The notes under the pieces: model-generated | The model's input: the letters and a program-made list of their open reading frames with translations, nothing else | What the model was told of the DNA's origin: nothing | Database searches by the model: none | Assembly (NCBI GenBank): GCA_023078685.1 | Contig: JALGAS010000001.1 | Span: forward strand, 1,860,001-1,924,000 | From: Neopestalotiopsis rosae | Lineage: Eukaryota > Ascomycota > Sordariomycetes > Amphisphaeriales > Sporocadaceae | Length of the DNA: 64,000 nucleotides | Direction: 5' to 3' | Shown: in pieces, positions 32,640 to 45,203 of the stretch | Layout of the letters: the number at the start of each line of letters is the position of its first letter | How positions within the stretch are numbered: position 1 is the stretch's first letter | Position numbers and translations under genes: made by a program

Positions 32640-34089
32640 TCAGCCTAGTGCCTGCAAAAGACTCTCTACGATTTTCCCTCTTAGAAAGATACCTCTTGCG
32701 CCCCAGGAAGCTCCTCTTCGAATCAGATGTTTGGCTACCGAAAACTTGCCATTTTTGATGGCCCACCACAGTGCCGTTTGACCTTTGATAAGCCGATTTA
32801 TGTCTTCCATTCGCTGGCTGATTCTGTCCGCTAAGAGTAGATAGCTGCTCTCTCCAGTCGGGAGGCAGCTTAAAGCCACGATTGGCGCTTCCTGAGAGCT
32901 TCCGGGTGTCTCGTCTACCAAGGCACCCGCGTCAAGGAGCAGATGGGCTATTTCTGGCGTACTATGGTTCAGCGCCTCAGTCAGGAAGAGATATGCCTCA
33001 GGGCGTCCATTCACGGCATAAGTCGGATTGGGATCCGCGCCGGCATCGAGCAGAGCTTTCACAATTGCAGCCTGCCTGCAGTGGACCGCATGCGCCAGAG
33101 GAAGACGGCGTGGGTCGCTCAGTCGTGGTGATACATCTGCACCGGACTTGACCAGATAATGGAAAGTAGACAAGGTGTCTGGAGTCATGTCGCCAAACTT
33201 GAGTACGCCATCGGTTCCCACGCTGTAAGCCGCAGAATGCCACTTCGAAGGGGTTGCTACTCGACCGCAGCGCTGGAGATAATGGATACGGATGAGTGAA
33301 ACAAGAGGACCTTGTGGGTTTTTCTCTATGTCACCATCGATGATTGCCCCATGTTCGAGCATGAATGCTGCCTATTTTGTTTTCTAACTTAGCGGAGTAT
33401 TGGAAGTTGTGGGTGAAGGGCAAAGATGCACAGCAATTTCACAGAGAAGGACCTACGACGCTTTCGTTCGCTGCATAGTGGATCGGCGTGTTTCCTTTTG
33501 TATCAGTACGCTCCAGCTTGGCACCTCCAACAATGAGGGCTTCAGCGATGGCCGTACTGCCTCGGAGGGAACAGAGATGTAACAGAGTGCAAAAGGTCGG
33601 CTGGGGGGCTAAGTTGATTCCGTAATCCAACGTGGTGACAACGCCTCTAAATGAGCTGAATCGGTTGAGATTGGAAACATCGAAAAGCCGGTTGATCATG
33701 TCGTCTGGAGTTCGGCACGCTTTCTCAATAGCCATGATGGACATGGCGTAAGGCTGCAATCTACCAAACCAGCAACTAAATTGGAGGGCGAAAGGTACGC
33801 CCTGGCGAATGTGCGCTTGAACATCGTTCATATATAACCGAGGCAAGACTCTTGCGCTCATGCTACGGGAAGTCATGGCCAGAGCTAGACCATCTCTGTA
33901 GAGTAAATTCTCTAGGACAGAGCAGAGAATTTCATTAGGCAGAACTAAGGCAAGATCAGCAGAAAGATTTTAACTTCAAACTAGTAAAGAAATCATCCAT
34001 ATTTTACAAGAGGCAAAAAGACTTTGATTACCTTGCAAGTTGACTTCGCGTAGCGAATAAATGCTGATATCCCCCATTTCGTTGAACAT
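32640..34089 (-). CDS. F-box and ankyrin-repeat protein
   Basis: Three exons on the minus strand: about 34077-34032 (34089 if an earlier in-frame ATG is used), 33944-33453 and 33367-32640; about 421-425 residues. An F-box occupies residues 17-55 (VLPNEILCSVLENLLYRDGL, then AMTSR). Ankyrin repeats follow: TFCTLLHLCSLRGS, KGNTPIHYAAN continued across the second intron as FMLEHGA, HYLVKSGADV, VKALLDAGADPNP, AHLLLDAGALVDE and AVAKHLIRRGA-like units. The second intron's donor is the weak GTCCTT, but only that join restores a perfect ankyrin unit. It is probably an SCF substrate adaptor that uses ankyrins to bind its target. The target is unknown. Confidence 0.8.
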
Positions 34090-36035
34090 TTACAAAGGTC
34101 TAAATAATGTGGGACATACACTTGGGAAAGCCGCCTCCTTATATAGTTGTAAACAGTAATCTCAAGCTCCATAAGCATCCAGGTTACCCCAGTTTTGACG
34201 AAAACAGTCATGGTACAGTACTGTATTCCAATACTCGTAGAGAATGTAACAGATTATATGTAGTCCATTTTCAGTCCAGCCATATCAGCTGACTACTAGT
34301 TCGTCGAAGATATGCCCCACAAATCCAGAAGATGCCGTAAACAGTATTCCTAAAGGCGGTACGTGAATTAGTGGATCCTATGTCTTTCTATGCCATTGAT
34401 GGTACAAAATTATATGTAGTAGTGGAAGTAGGTTCTATACAATACTTGCCGCCCTATTCTGCGATATTCCTACAGAAATTGCCCGAAGTTTATGCTGGGG
34501 CTCGAAAGCTGATAGTGAGCGCTACCTAGTCTCTCTATCATTTTCTACTATCGCCATAGCTGTGTGCAGATGTACATTCTGCTGACGGCCGTCGTCTTCC
34601 ACCTCTCGGATACCTCGCCGTAGTTGGAAAAAGACCCAAACATCCTTTCAGAGCGCGCAATACCTGGTCTTAAAATAGGACTCTTTCTGTTCCTTCTTTT
34701 CATAAATCTCAGGCAACAAGCTTCGATCGCATAGCGAGGAATAGATCTAGGCTCTAACACAATGGGGACTATGGTAGTCACCAACCGTTGCAAAGATTCA
34801 GCAACATCGAGATTGCTGCTTGCAAGATTCAGTAGAGTGAACTTCTATAAAGAGAGATATGAGATACACTTTTAGTCTCTACACAAAGGTCCTAGTTTAG
34901 CTAGATCAGGCAATCTCAAAACTAGGTGCCTAACTTCAAGCCCATTGAATTCCACTGAGCACGTTTCATCTTGATTTCTACTTAACATATTTACAAGTTC
35001 AAAAAAAAAAAAAAAGGCAAAGCGTAGTCCAGTTTGAGAATCATATTCTCGGGAGTGTCCGTTCTATTGTCTCTGCCCTTTCTCAGATTTGCCACCAGCA
35101 AGCCTCAACAGCCTCTCTGTTTCATAATTCTCCACCACTTTCCAAGTCGGGGTGACTGGACGACCAGACCTAGTACGATAGATATATGGCCGTGAGAAAT
35201 CGGGATGCTGTTGCTGCTTGAAGCGTCGCATTCGATCTCGGCGTCCTCGGAGACCATTTGACCCACATGACATGATAACACTGCGGTTTTCGTTTGCCGA
35301 ATGTATATACCGGTGAACTCTCTGGCGGCTTTGCAGATTGTTGACGAACGGGTTTCTGCTCTCGGTCACTTTGGTGTTCTTATTTGCACGTGGTAACGGT
35401 AGCGTTGTAGGTTCGAGAGCAGTTGGTTTGGCAGCCTGGATGGGGGCAAAGGTATAAGCATTCTTGTCACAGGAGCGCGCACAGCGACCAATCCGTTGTT
35501 GATATCAGAAAAATATTGACATCCTCGTTTTGAAAATACGTTACAACTGCATTGTATGCAAGGGTGTGTGTGTAGGACGATGAAACAGGAAACAATTTGC
35601 CCATGGAGCCACTGGTCAATAACGGCCTGCGATAGGAGACGGGAGGGTTGTACCCTGACGAATGGAATCGTCATGGGCGCGTAGGAAACAAAGTGAAGTA
35701 CATGCTTTTCTGGAAGCCCGTGCATTATGTCTCCTCTAGATCTTGACATGTCTGATAGAGGGCGTGCTGCGTACGTATGCCCAAGTTCAGCACGTCAAAA
35801 TTGGTACAGTACACTGTAACATCTCAGTACTTCCTGCTGTTCGCAGATCGGACTAGTTGTGGCAATAATCCATCGCGTTGTGTCACTGTCCAGAGCGGCT
35901 TTCTTATAACTAACCCTTCATCAGAAATATTCAGGAAAATTCCGGCGGCGCTGTGGTCGTGACTCCAATCCGGCAAAGCAAACCGTGATCAGCCGGGCTC
36001 ATGGGCCAGGGCGGTGGACACGAATATTAGTTTGG
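34090..36035. other. Gene-poor stretch
   Basis: Contains a 15-base poly(A) tract at 35001-35015. Minus-strand frames at 35064-35369 (basic, RGRRDRMRRFKQQQ) and 35366-35749 have no domain and are not supported as genes. Confidence 0.35.
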
Positions 36036-36590
36036 CCAAATTCGGATGTCAGTCTGACTGATATCCGGATTTGGCATAGCTTCGAGGGACGTGACATTGT
36101 CTTTCTGCCAACTAGTCCGAAATCCTGGCCAGCCACAGTGCACTAAGCCAGTGGCTTGCCCATTCGAAACAACAATGGAATATTTCACTATGTTTACCGA
36201 GATAGCCACAGCAGTATGCGTCGTTGCTGTGACTGCAATTGCCTGGGGTCTCGATTGGCTGGCGCAAGACTATCGCGTCCACGAGATTTGACACACCTTC
36301 GATTGAAGCGACGGCAAATTCGTAACGCGTTCTCCTTGCCTGTCTCGATAGGTCAAGGAGGGAGAAATGCCCCTTCCTTGCATTGCCTTGGCCTACCTTG
36401 AGGCGCCTGATCCGGATGTCAGTCTGACTGACATCCGGATTCGGCATAGCTTCGACAAAGCTTCAGTGGGTACAAAATTGTCTGTCCACCGTCCAATGAG
36501 AAGTTTCAGTCAACCCCGCCCCTGTCTAGATTTCCCTTGGCCGAAACACGTCTTCGGCAGCGAAAAGCAAAGCGATGCAGACACTGGCAA
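36036..36590 (+). repeat. Palindrome-bearing repeat unit, copy 1
   Basis: A 39-bp imperfect palindrome (36036-36074) and a perfect 29-bp palindrome (36411-36439, arms of 14 around one base) lie 370 bp apart. Both contain the half-site GGATGTCAGTC followed by its complement. After each comes GGCATAGCTTCGA. The whole unit, plus about 150 bp beyond the second palindrome, recurs inverted at 50080-50620. It contains no open frame with a domain. Confidence 0.85.
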
Positions 36591-39188
36591 CAGGATCCCA
36601 CGTCGACTGCAAATTGATATTTCGAACAAACCTGCTCTTCGTGTAATCAGAAGCTACAACCCTGCACCTGCGATTCATCGTACATATACGCAGAATCCGA
36701 CCGGACCCCAATTGCCAGAACGTATTCCCCCTCTTCTCTCGGAGCACCGACCGCTTGTGATTTCGCACAGTAGATAGATTTCCACACTCGCTACCCACAC
36801 AAGCAAGAGGGTTAGAGTCAATCATGGCTTCTGATTAGCTAGTAGACTTCATTACATAGGCTCAGTCCCTCCGAATCGGCATTCTGTTTGGCAGTTTGAG
36901 ACAATCCACTCGTCAACTCTCAATTTGACTTGAAACAATTTTCAATGCTACTAGTCGTCAAAGACGTCTATTCGAACAAACATGCGTTGCGACAAGTGAA
37001 TGCCTTGTTGTATGATTCTTCTCTTTGGTACCTCAACAAGTATCCGACAGTGCTCTTGTCACGGGCTATGGCCCGGTAGGTGGCCTCGGCACCCCTCGGC
37101 CAACGCCGTCCGCACGGACCCGGAGCTCGGACCCTTTTCAAGACACCAAAAGGAGCTTGATCAAGACGAAAGGACTCTCTCTTCTTTCCTCCTTCCGCTA
37201 TGTTTAGAATACTCGTATGTAGTAGGAACAAGATCGTTGAATAAGCACTTGAACCCTTACAGCTCTAGCGATATCCTAAAATTGCATTCCATGATATATT
37301 AGCTGAATTGAGTAATTAATTGAGTTGCCAGAAATCACTACAAACGACTTCCATGCGGCCTTGGCAAGTGTCCACCTTCTGTATCGTAGTTAAACGTATG
37401 GATTATTGAAAGGAAATAGAAAAGGCAAGCAAGAAAAGAAAAGAACAAGAAGGACTGACCTTGCCTCGCTCACAGCATGCAACATGGTTGTCTTACCGAA
37501 CATACAGCATGGTGTAAGTACGGGGACTGCGATCTCAGTAAATGTCGGTTCAGCCAGCCGTGGAGCATGAGCATGTGGAGTGATGCAGAAGCATCGGCGG
37601 TTGGCAGCTGCCACTCCTCGCCAATCATTGCCATCCGTGTAGCTGTTAGGACTTAGAATGCTTTTTGCAAGTCGATGAACTGGGAATGCTCCATCACATG
37701 GACGCAGCTGATGTACGTCAGGAAGGTTTACATATGCTGGTTGCTAACACACCCCCGTCCGCTTCATTGGACCAACAACGAAAATGGAGCCGTAAAATGG
37801 ACAGATTCGAATTCTTTTTGTGAGATTCTCAACCATTTACTGTATGAGGTTGCTTTTCTACACCCACACACACTACAGAGGGTGAATTCGGGTGTGCCAA
37901 CGATCTAACGGCCTCGTTGCACTCGTCAAAGGTCGTATTTTCTGTAGCAAGTGGGCGGACCAATGATTTCATGGACTGATTGGTTATGGTGCCAGCGGCA
38001 ATGTATAGGCGGTTCCGCGACAGCACGTTTAGTATGGCCGTGCCCCATGTTGACAGTTGAGTCGTACTACCACATTGGAAATGTTGTGCTCCCAATTCTG
38101 GACCGCGTTTCTCGGTGGTGCCTGACAAATGAACTGATTCCATGAGCATCTGGGCTCCGGGGACCAATGACAAGAACGGCCCCCCACGACGAGACGTCCA
38201 CCGATCAGCCCAGCCTGATTCCCGGCCGACCTCCTGACCTGCTAGGTGTGCAACAGGTTACAGCTACATAGATAGGCCCAATGAGCAACCATAAATCCGG
38301 CAACCGGGAACTAAACATACGTACAGTAACACATCTACACTCGAGTCTTCACATATTTTGATTCGAACTTCGTAGAGCCCCGCCAGATGCGGTTTAAGCG
38401 CTCGGCCCTGTGCATCGAGCTACGCCGCCTATCACCCAGATTCCTCTTACTCCTTGCCTTGTCTAGGGACCTATATTTCGTACTATGCCATTGTATCTGT
38501 CCACTTGTCACGTCTTATTCGTCACCGACTAGTCATGTATCCCAGCTTAACCCGTTGGTTGTTGTGCCTAAGAAACTCTGGGAAACAAGAATCACTAATG
38601 ACTTTGGTCAATCGCCGACTGTATCTAATCTGTACTCCATGCACAACTGTTACCGGACGCAGGATTCTGCGTGCATCCATGGATCCTACCATGACAACAG
38701 TAATTCTAAAGGGTTCTTTGGTTTTTTCTTTCTTTCTTTTCTTTTGAATGGACATGCAGCCGGTGTACTCCGCTGCAGGCCTGCCAAGATACCATTGGGC
38801 TGTCAGATAGCTATACACAGTACATCCGGCTTAGAGATGTTGCCCTCTTTGATCCAGACCTCGCTTATTGGTGTTTGCGGTGCTCATTTTCTGGGGTCGC
38901 AAGATCCTGGAACCTGTACGCATTGCGAGCAGGCATCTTTAGATTGCACATATTTGACAATGTAATTGTTCATTGGTCGTCTACTCTCCAACAGCAGATA
39001 TTCGCTGAAGATTGTATTCTGTCTGAGCCCTACCCCAAAGGCGGGCTTGCTCTTGTGCGACAAAATATAGAAGACTCGTCAACGAGCCGTCCCGTTTCCC
39101 TTTGTTCCACACTCTCTCACAGTCAAGGGTGGTCCCTGCGTCGGTCATAGCATTGTTTTTGTCCTCAATGCGGCTGCCCGTACACACA
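36591..39188. other. Long gene-free stretch
   Basis: About 2.6 kb with no supported gene on either strand. Long frames at 38387-38965 and 37829-38173 lack motifs and start or end arbitrarily. Confidence 0.35.
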
Positions 39189-40270
39189 ATGTCGAGCAAT
39201 AGCACGATCCGTCAAGCTCCCATCAACAACACCATACAGGTAGTTGTTGGCCCAGGCAACGTGACGGGTCTGTATTATATTCTTGTCTCCAATGTATGTA
39301 AAGGCCTTGGGCAGACATGGCTCAACTTGCAGTTGGAATCTAGAGACTGACTCAACACTTGTTAGTTACCATGGCAGACCTCGTGGAAGCAGATTAAGGA
39401 CCATGTACGGATAGTCTGTTCTTCAGTTGAGAGAGTCGAGATTTTCAATGAGAGCACTTCGGGGTGGGTGTGTGTTCGTGGCCGCGAAAACTTTCGTGCG
39501 GCAATGCGTATGTTGTGCCATATTCTACGCTGCTCAACCGAATGACTGATTAGAAATCAGGTTATTTGGCATCGACACCCTTTCAAGATCGGCCAATGCT
39601 CATAGACGGCAGGAACGCTGAAGAGGAAATCCCCATCAAAAGACTGGTAGGAGGTCCAGGAAAACTGTCTGCCTCTCCGCTATCGCCAAGAACCCCACGG
39701 ACAATGCCTCAACTTATGCACTTGTCCTTCGATACGCCGTCATTAATGTCACTGACAGCATCAGGCTATGTCCAGGCAAGTCGTCCGTCCATGAATCCCT
39801 TTTTTCAGGAAGATAAAATCGCTAATCTTATCTGATACCAACAGTGGTCTACACCTGGCACAGTCTCACTTGTGTCTAGTCCTGCGAATTATGGGATGCA
39901 GCCCATGCATACAACAATGGCTATGGACTATCAAGAAACCACCTACTGGTATCAGTCTCATGATAGTAGCTGTGTCGGCAACCCGCCCGTCGTCCCATCT
40001 GGGCAAGTTCCTACATATCACACAGAGCCATTGTATCATGTTCCACGCCCGAGAGACATGTATGACAATTGTTACTCCATCTCAACCGAACCAGTCCAGA
40101 TCCCGACCCTGGCGGCCACTGCAGTTATCGAGACAGAATACCGGAAAATAATCATTAGGGGACTATCCAAACGGACTCAAAGCGAACAGATTGAATCTCT
40201 GCTCCGTTCGTCCTGGCGAATGTGTGTTTCATTGCGCGCTTGGGAAGACTCTGCAGTGCTCTCGTCATGA
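39189..40270 (+). CDS. RNA-recognition-motif protein, probably C-terminally truncated
   Basis: Four exons: 39189-39293, 39366-39507, 39561-39775 and 39845-40270; about 295 residues. The first RRM-like unit reads YYILVSNLPWQTSWKQIKDH then VERVEIFNESTSGWVCVRGR. A Pro/Ser-rich linker follows. A second unit starts with RKIIIRGLSKRTQSEQIESLL but is cut short: the frame drifts and stops after about 20 further residues. The third intron has a GC donor (CAG/GCAAGT). The last 94 bases overlap the end of the C2H2 gene on the opposite strand, which may explain the lost second RRM. Probable RNA binding in nucleus or cytosol; targets unknown. Confidence 0.65.
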
Positions 40271-40940
40271 CAGGAATATTCTTCGCTGCTCGTTGTAGAT
40301 TGATATTCGTGCCGGTGCTTTTGCGTGGGCGTTTGGTTTATCAAGTCGTGCTCTGCTGCTACCTCAACCCGTTTCCTCTTATTAAGAGCTTGACCGTATG
40401 CGCGGACTGTCTCTGTCTCGATCCACTGATTTATTTCTTCGCATTTTGCGCTTATAAATAGCCTATCAACCTTGCTTGTTAAATTTTGGTGGCGTTTCGT
40501 GTGGACAATCCATTCACTGGCCGTCCTCGACTTCCAAGGTGGTATGCAGACCATGCACGGACGCACAAATTGCATATCTTCACTAGTATTAGCGAGATCT
40601 GTTTAGACTAACAGGAACGAGGAATCATACGTGAACCCATATGACGCCTAAAATCATCTCTTTTCGGCATTGGTTTGACCGGGCAATCATCCTGAGGACA
40701 CTGATAGCCTTCTGATGTTTTGTACTGCCTTAGATCTCCTGGGTTCTTTGAACTGTCCTCGGTAACGGGAGTAATTTCTTGCCGGAAATGAGAGAGCCTT
40801 TGTGCATAATGCTCTTGAAGCAGACTGATTAGATGGCGTTCTTGATCGTCTAGATTTTGCTGCTCGTTCATATGCGTATCACGACCGCCTTCGTTGTCGA
40901 AGGTAGCCCCGCAAATACAGTTAAAGCGATATCCAGACAT
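40177..40940 (-). CDS. C2H2 zinc-finger protein
   Basis: Two exons on the minus strand: 40940-40631 and 40577-40177, total about 236 residues. An atypical N-terminal finger (FNCICGATFDNEGGRDTH) precedes a canonical one, CPQDDCPVKPMPKRDDFRRH, completed by MGSH across the intron. The join uses an AAG acceptor and is the only one that supplies the second histidine. A third cysteine/histidine group (PCMVCIPPW, then HTKRH) follows. The C-terminus is polar and disordered. It overlaps the 3' end of the RRM gene by 94 bp. Confidence 0.65.
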
Positions 40941-42005
40941 GTTTGTGACATGGTTGGGGAAGTTGATGGACTAACCTAAGTTAGATAAGGGAACAGAATT
41001 AGATCCACACGGAAATGGGTGATATTATAGCTCAAAGCTATTAGGTGGTGCGAAACGATGTTGTTAGTGATACGGGGGCGTTCGTAGCAAAGATGCGGAA
41101 TAGATCTGCCCCGCCTCCGCTTGAAACACGTGACTTACGAAATTCGGAGTTGTAGGGCATGGGCTGCATTTTACACAATTCAATGAGGCAACTAAGGCAC
41201 CAAGCTCTGTCCCACATACAGTCAAGATTAGAGTTGCTCCTGGAAATGCATGGCTTTCCTGCATAGGGACATTTACACCGCCGTAATGTCCATTGGCACA
41301 CTAAGAACGATGAGGCATCCAGTGTAGACCACAAGTTTTTGGTTGTGTGTGGGGAACTTCGCTTCACGTAACGAAGTACCCTCTCCCTTATGTGCTGGCA
41401 GGCTCCTGCAGTTATGCGTTTGACCTTAAAGCAACTTTGATGGTCCGCAGTGTAAAGGGTCTTGTATCACTACATTTTCACATATTTGTAGGAGAATTCA
41501 ATGACCCTTGTTGAACGTGAGTGGTCATTCGAGAACATGTGCGTAGAAATGAAATCAGCCCTCGGGCCGATACATAGGTCGAGTGCCATCAACAACAACA
41601 AGAACAGAACAGAACAAGGACACACACCCGGCTAGCCAGCCAGAGGCCTTGATGCAATCTACTACTGTAACTACTTTTGTCTTATGTAATACAATACATC
41701 AAGAGGGGCTGACCATTGTCAATTTGTGGCATTGAGGATGACGAGAGGGTATATTCACGATGCGAGATTGAACGCGGCTGGTGCTTCGAGGAAAAAGAAG
41801 AGAAAGGCAAGAAAAGAACGTTCTAGCCGTATTGGGGCCGACCTGATTCTGCTGACGAATGTCTTTAGGCGCAGGGTTATACATAACGTTCTGATGGCAC
41901 GAAAAGTGATTTTGTCCGGAATATCATTTGCAAGGTACTGTGTGGATCCGGCGGTGAAAAGTGGATGCACTTCATAATGACACGAACATTGTTCTGGCCG
42001 GATTT
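40941..42005. other. Gene-poor stretch
   Basis: A cysteine-rich frame on the minus strand (41041-41367) has no recognisable spacing and is not called. From about 41940 the flank of the palindrome unit begins, with GAACATTGTTCTGGCC before the palindrome. Confidence 0.35.
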
Positions 42006-42289
42006 GGATGTCAGTTTGACTGACATCCGGATTCAGTATAGCTCCAAGGGACGTCACTGGATGCAACATTTTCTTTCCGCCAACCAGTCAGAAATCCTGG
42101 CCAGCCCCAGTGCACTAAGAAAACAATAACCAGAATATTTCACCCATGTTCAGCGAGATAGCCACTGCACTTGTCCGGGGTCTCGATTGGCTGGCGCAAG
42201 ACTATCGCGTCCACGGGATTTCACATACCTTCAACTGAAGTGACGGAATAGAAGTCTTGAGATCAAGATGTCAGTCAGGCTGACATTCG
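42006..42289 (+). repeat. Palindrome-bearing repeat unit, copy 2 (internally deleted)
   Basis: Core palindromes at 42006-42028 and a degenerate one at 42268-42289, 262 bp apart against about 370 in the other two units. The interior matches copy 1 (for example GCCAGCCCCAGTGCACTAAG and GGTCTCGATTGGCTGGCGCA) but lacks roughly 105 bp. The flank on the left matches the one at 44289-44350 in reverse. Confidence 0.75.
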
Positions 42290-42426
42290 CATTGGGCCAA
42301 AACAAGGGTCGCGCCACTAGCCTTGGGTGGAAGCTCAGTAAGTGAATTTGGGCAGGGTTCCTAAGTGGCTAGCGGGATGGAACCGTCGTCATCCCTTGAA
42401 CCCCCGTCAGTATTGTCACTGCGCCA

Positions 42427-42459
42427 AATCGGGATGTCAGTCAGACTGACATCCCGATT
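42427..42459. repeat. Isolated perfect palindrome of the family
   Basis: Thirty-three bases with two perfect 16-base arms around a central A; the half-site GGATGTCAGTC is inside. It is followed by TCGGCCAGAA, the flank found beside other copies. No second palindrome at unit distance. Confidence 0.85.
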
Positions 42460-42907
42460 CGGCCAGAATGGTGCTAGCATGGCTAGCATAAACTGGGCGT
42501 GACTGTAAGGTACATCGGTGTTCCTACAACTACTTTTGCAGTTTTGCAACGTTTCTGATCGCCAACGGAATGTACGTTCCTTGCGGACTGCAAAAGATTC
42601 GCTCTTCATTTGGCAAGTCATGCCTGAACTCAAGTGTCAACTGATCTGGAGAGTCGCCTAAGCTTTCTGGATTCTGAGCTATTAAGATGACGATGCACAA
42701 AAGCGTTGTTTGGCTCATCTAGTAACAATGATATATGAAACAGATTAACGTGATTGATGGAAATGCTAATTCAGCATAAATTTACTCATAATCTTATGAT
42801 TCCTCAAATCTGTTTCCGTAGAGACTCGAACGCCGTTCCACCATCTCGCAAAAGGATGCCATGGAATTCCTTCGCAGAAACCGAGATATCCCGGTACATT
42901 CGTGAGT

Positions 42908-43888
42908 TCATCGAGATGCAACGGGATTATAGACATGAGAAAAGCGTTTCCAAGTTCTGCTCGATCTTTGGGACTGTCTCCGGTAAAGAAGGACCCTATT
43001 GCGCGTCAGCAAAGGACTAAGAATATGCCTGCAGTACCTTACATCCAGCCCATTTTCAAGGCCGTGTCTGTGACGATCTGAAGTAATTGCCGTGTTTCCT
43101 TCAGTCATCATGCGAAGAAAATCATACAAGCAGTGTTTATCTTTGACCTCGGGAGAGTTCAACAGCTGGGAGAATCCTTCAGAGAGTTCTTGCGCCATGC
43201 TTTCGAGTTCGCGGATCACCACTACTTGCATTTGACTGACAACGATTCGAGATGGTACATAGCGCCCTCCCAAGGTCTCTGCGTCTTCAGGCACTTTAGA
43301 TATTCCAAAGCCTTGAAGCGCTGAATCGTCGCCATTCAATGTCATAGAGCCAACCGTCCACACTTGAAGCATTGACTTAGTCATCTTTACGAAACGAAAA
43401 AATCAGTAAAACTCACTTCTCATGTAGGCGTATTGTGCTGCCAAGTTTTGGAAGGTATCTGCGTCTTGATCGCAGATGCGAAGGAATTCCTGCCCCAACA
43501 CTCCTTGGTTTCTTAAAAACTCGGGAGCATATGTTCGAACATGCTCTCGGAAGTCCCGCGTTACTGCATCGACGTCTCTGATGGCTGTGGGTTGTAAATG
43601 GAGCCGAGATATGCCCATTGCATTCTTGTAATTACGGAACCTGGCGTCTCCACGCAAGTAAGTGGTTTTGCCCAGCTTGATTGGAAAAGAACCGACTTGG
43701 AGGTTCTCGCAGACTATCGTAGCAGAGCAATTCAGGTCGTCGTCGGGGGGGTTCTCCCACTGTGTGACGGTGGGATCTTGGCCAACGCGCCATCTTGCCG
43801 TCAATTCGACAGGCTCCTTCCGGTGCAGGGCAATACAAATTGTTGAAGGAGCGTTTTGCTCAGGATCCGCCATAGCTTTGATCGACAA
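42908..43888 (-). pseudogene. Regulator-like protein split by an in-frame stop
   Basis: Two open stretches in the same frame on the minus strand, 43888-43403 and 43384-42908, separated by one TGA at 43403-43405. The GTGAGT just before it is in a phase that no nearby acceptor can complete, so an intron does not explain the break. The second stretch (SMLQVWTVGSMTLNGDD, then VPSRIVVSQMQ) resembles the C-terminal part of some large Zn2Cys6 regulators. The first (ALHRKEPVELTARW, FREHVRTYAPEFLRNQG) precedes it naturally. No zinc cluster is present upstream. CGA-to-TGA would be a single transition. It may be a 5'-truncated, recently inactivated regulator; the family is uncertain. Confidence 0.45.
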
Positions 43889-45203
43889 TGAAAGTAATCG
43901 ACAGCAATCTAGGTAGGTTCTTGAGAGAAGTCTGTTAGAGTAATGTCTAAATGATCGGGCTTTGAAATCGGGCCTCAGATGGTCGTTCAGGGTGCGAGTA
44001 CATTATTATGGGGGATTTTGACCCCATTCTTTGGCTGCACAGACTAAATATAGCAGGGGGCGCCTCTACAGTTCATCAATGTGCATACCAAGGATTCGCC
44101 CATCGTAGTCCTCGAAACCGGTGAGAAATGCAGTTGTAGTACAAGAAACTCAATATCAGCTGCAGATGGCCCACCATCACTGAGTGGATTCGACCAGGAT
44201 TCCTAACCGGTTTGCGGAATGACATTGTCGCATCCGCTGAACCTTCTTGAAGCTATGCCGAATGCGGATGTCAGTCAGACTGACATCCAAATTCGGCCAG
44301 AACAATGTTCGCGTCTCACGAAAATGCACCCACTCTCCACTGTCTTGATTCGCCCCGGCTATTCGATTTACAGCCAAAGAATATATGGGGCTACCACTTG
44401 AATAAATCCCTTACCCAATATATGACAATCTGATCTGGCGTCTTGATCGGATGTCAGTGCCGATTCGCCGGCCTCCGCTATCTGCTAGACACATTGCTCC
44501 GCTACGGGTGGCTGGTCCACAAGCGATCGTTAAATCTTGTTGCTCTCTCAATGGACTGGGTATAGCAACCTGTAACAAGACCTGCAGGCCTTTCTTCGCT
44601 CAAATCCAGACCATGAGGGACTGAAGAGAGATTAACATCGGGTCTACTACCATGCCTTAGGTACTAAATATCCGCTCATGGCTTGACAAAGTCAAAATAT
44701 CTCTCGCACAAGGGACGGCTGAACTCAGTCGCGAAGAACCATTGTTACTGGGGTCTTGGTCCAAGAAAGCTTTCGCTTTGTGTTTTGTACAACGAACGAT
44801 TACCAATTCGTTCAACATTTTACCTTCGTACCGCAGGAGATCAAGATAAAAAAACTTATTCCCCAAAGCACCCAGCCCCATCCTTGTTCCCCGAAGGCAC
44901 TTATCGCAGGCAAGTATACAAGATAAATATTGCTAGGACAATCAGTCGTCCACTAGTGCCGCAGTCAGCATAATTCGTTTCGTGAAGGGCATGATTCGTT
45001 TATTGAGATGTTAAAATAATGAACGACGACTCCGTTGTTCCCTCCCATAAATATAGCGAGTTTATATGGTTTTCAGAATGAATGAGCAGAATTCTGGCTG
45101 TTCGAAAGGCTCGGACTTCATGATGGTCGTTTTGCTGTGTAAATATGCCTAGACAATTCGAGCGTGTAAGTCAACATAGCTAGGAGCTGGACCGAGGAAT
45201 GAC
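43889..45203. repeat. Gene-free stretch with two sites of the palindrome family
   Basis: A 23-base core palindrome at 44266-44288 with its usual neighbours (GAAGCTATGCCGAAT on one side, TTCGGCCAGAACAATGTTCG on the other), and a lone half-site at 44449-44458. No gene supported; the minus-strand frame 44657-44881 has no domain. Confidence 0.6.

Noticed and set aside
36027..36447. Open frames across the palindrome units with recurring DVSLTDIRI-like peptides
   Set aside because: The recurring peptide is a translation of the palindrome itself and appears on both strands. It is not a protein family.
37390..37614. P-loop-like string FGKTTMLHAVSEA on the minus strand
   Set aside because: The glycine-rich part of Walker A is absent, the frame is short and no ABC-transporter motif follows. 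Chance match.
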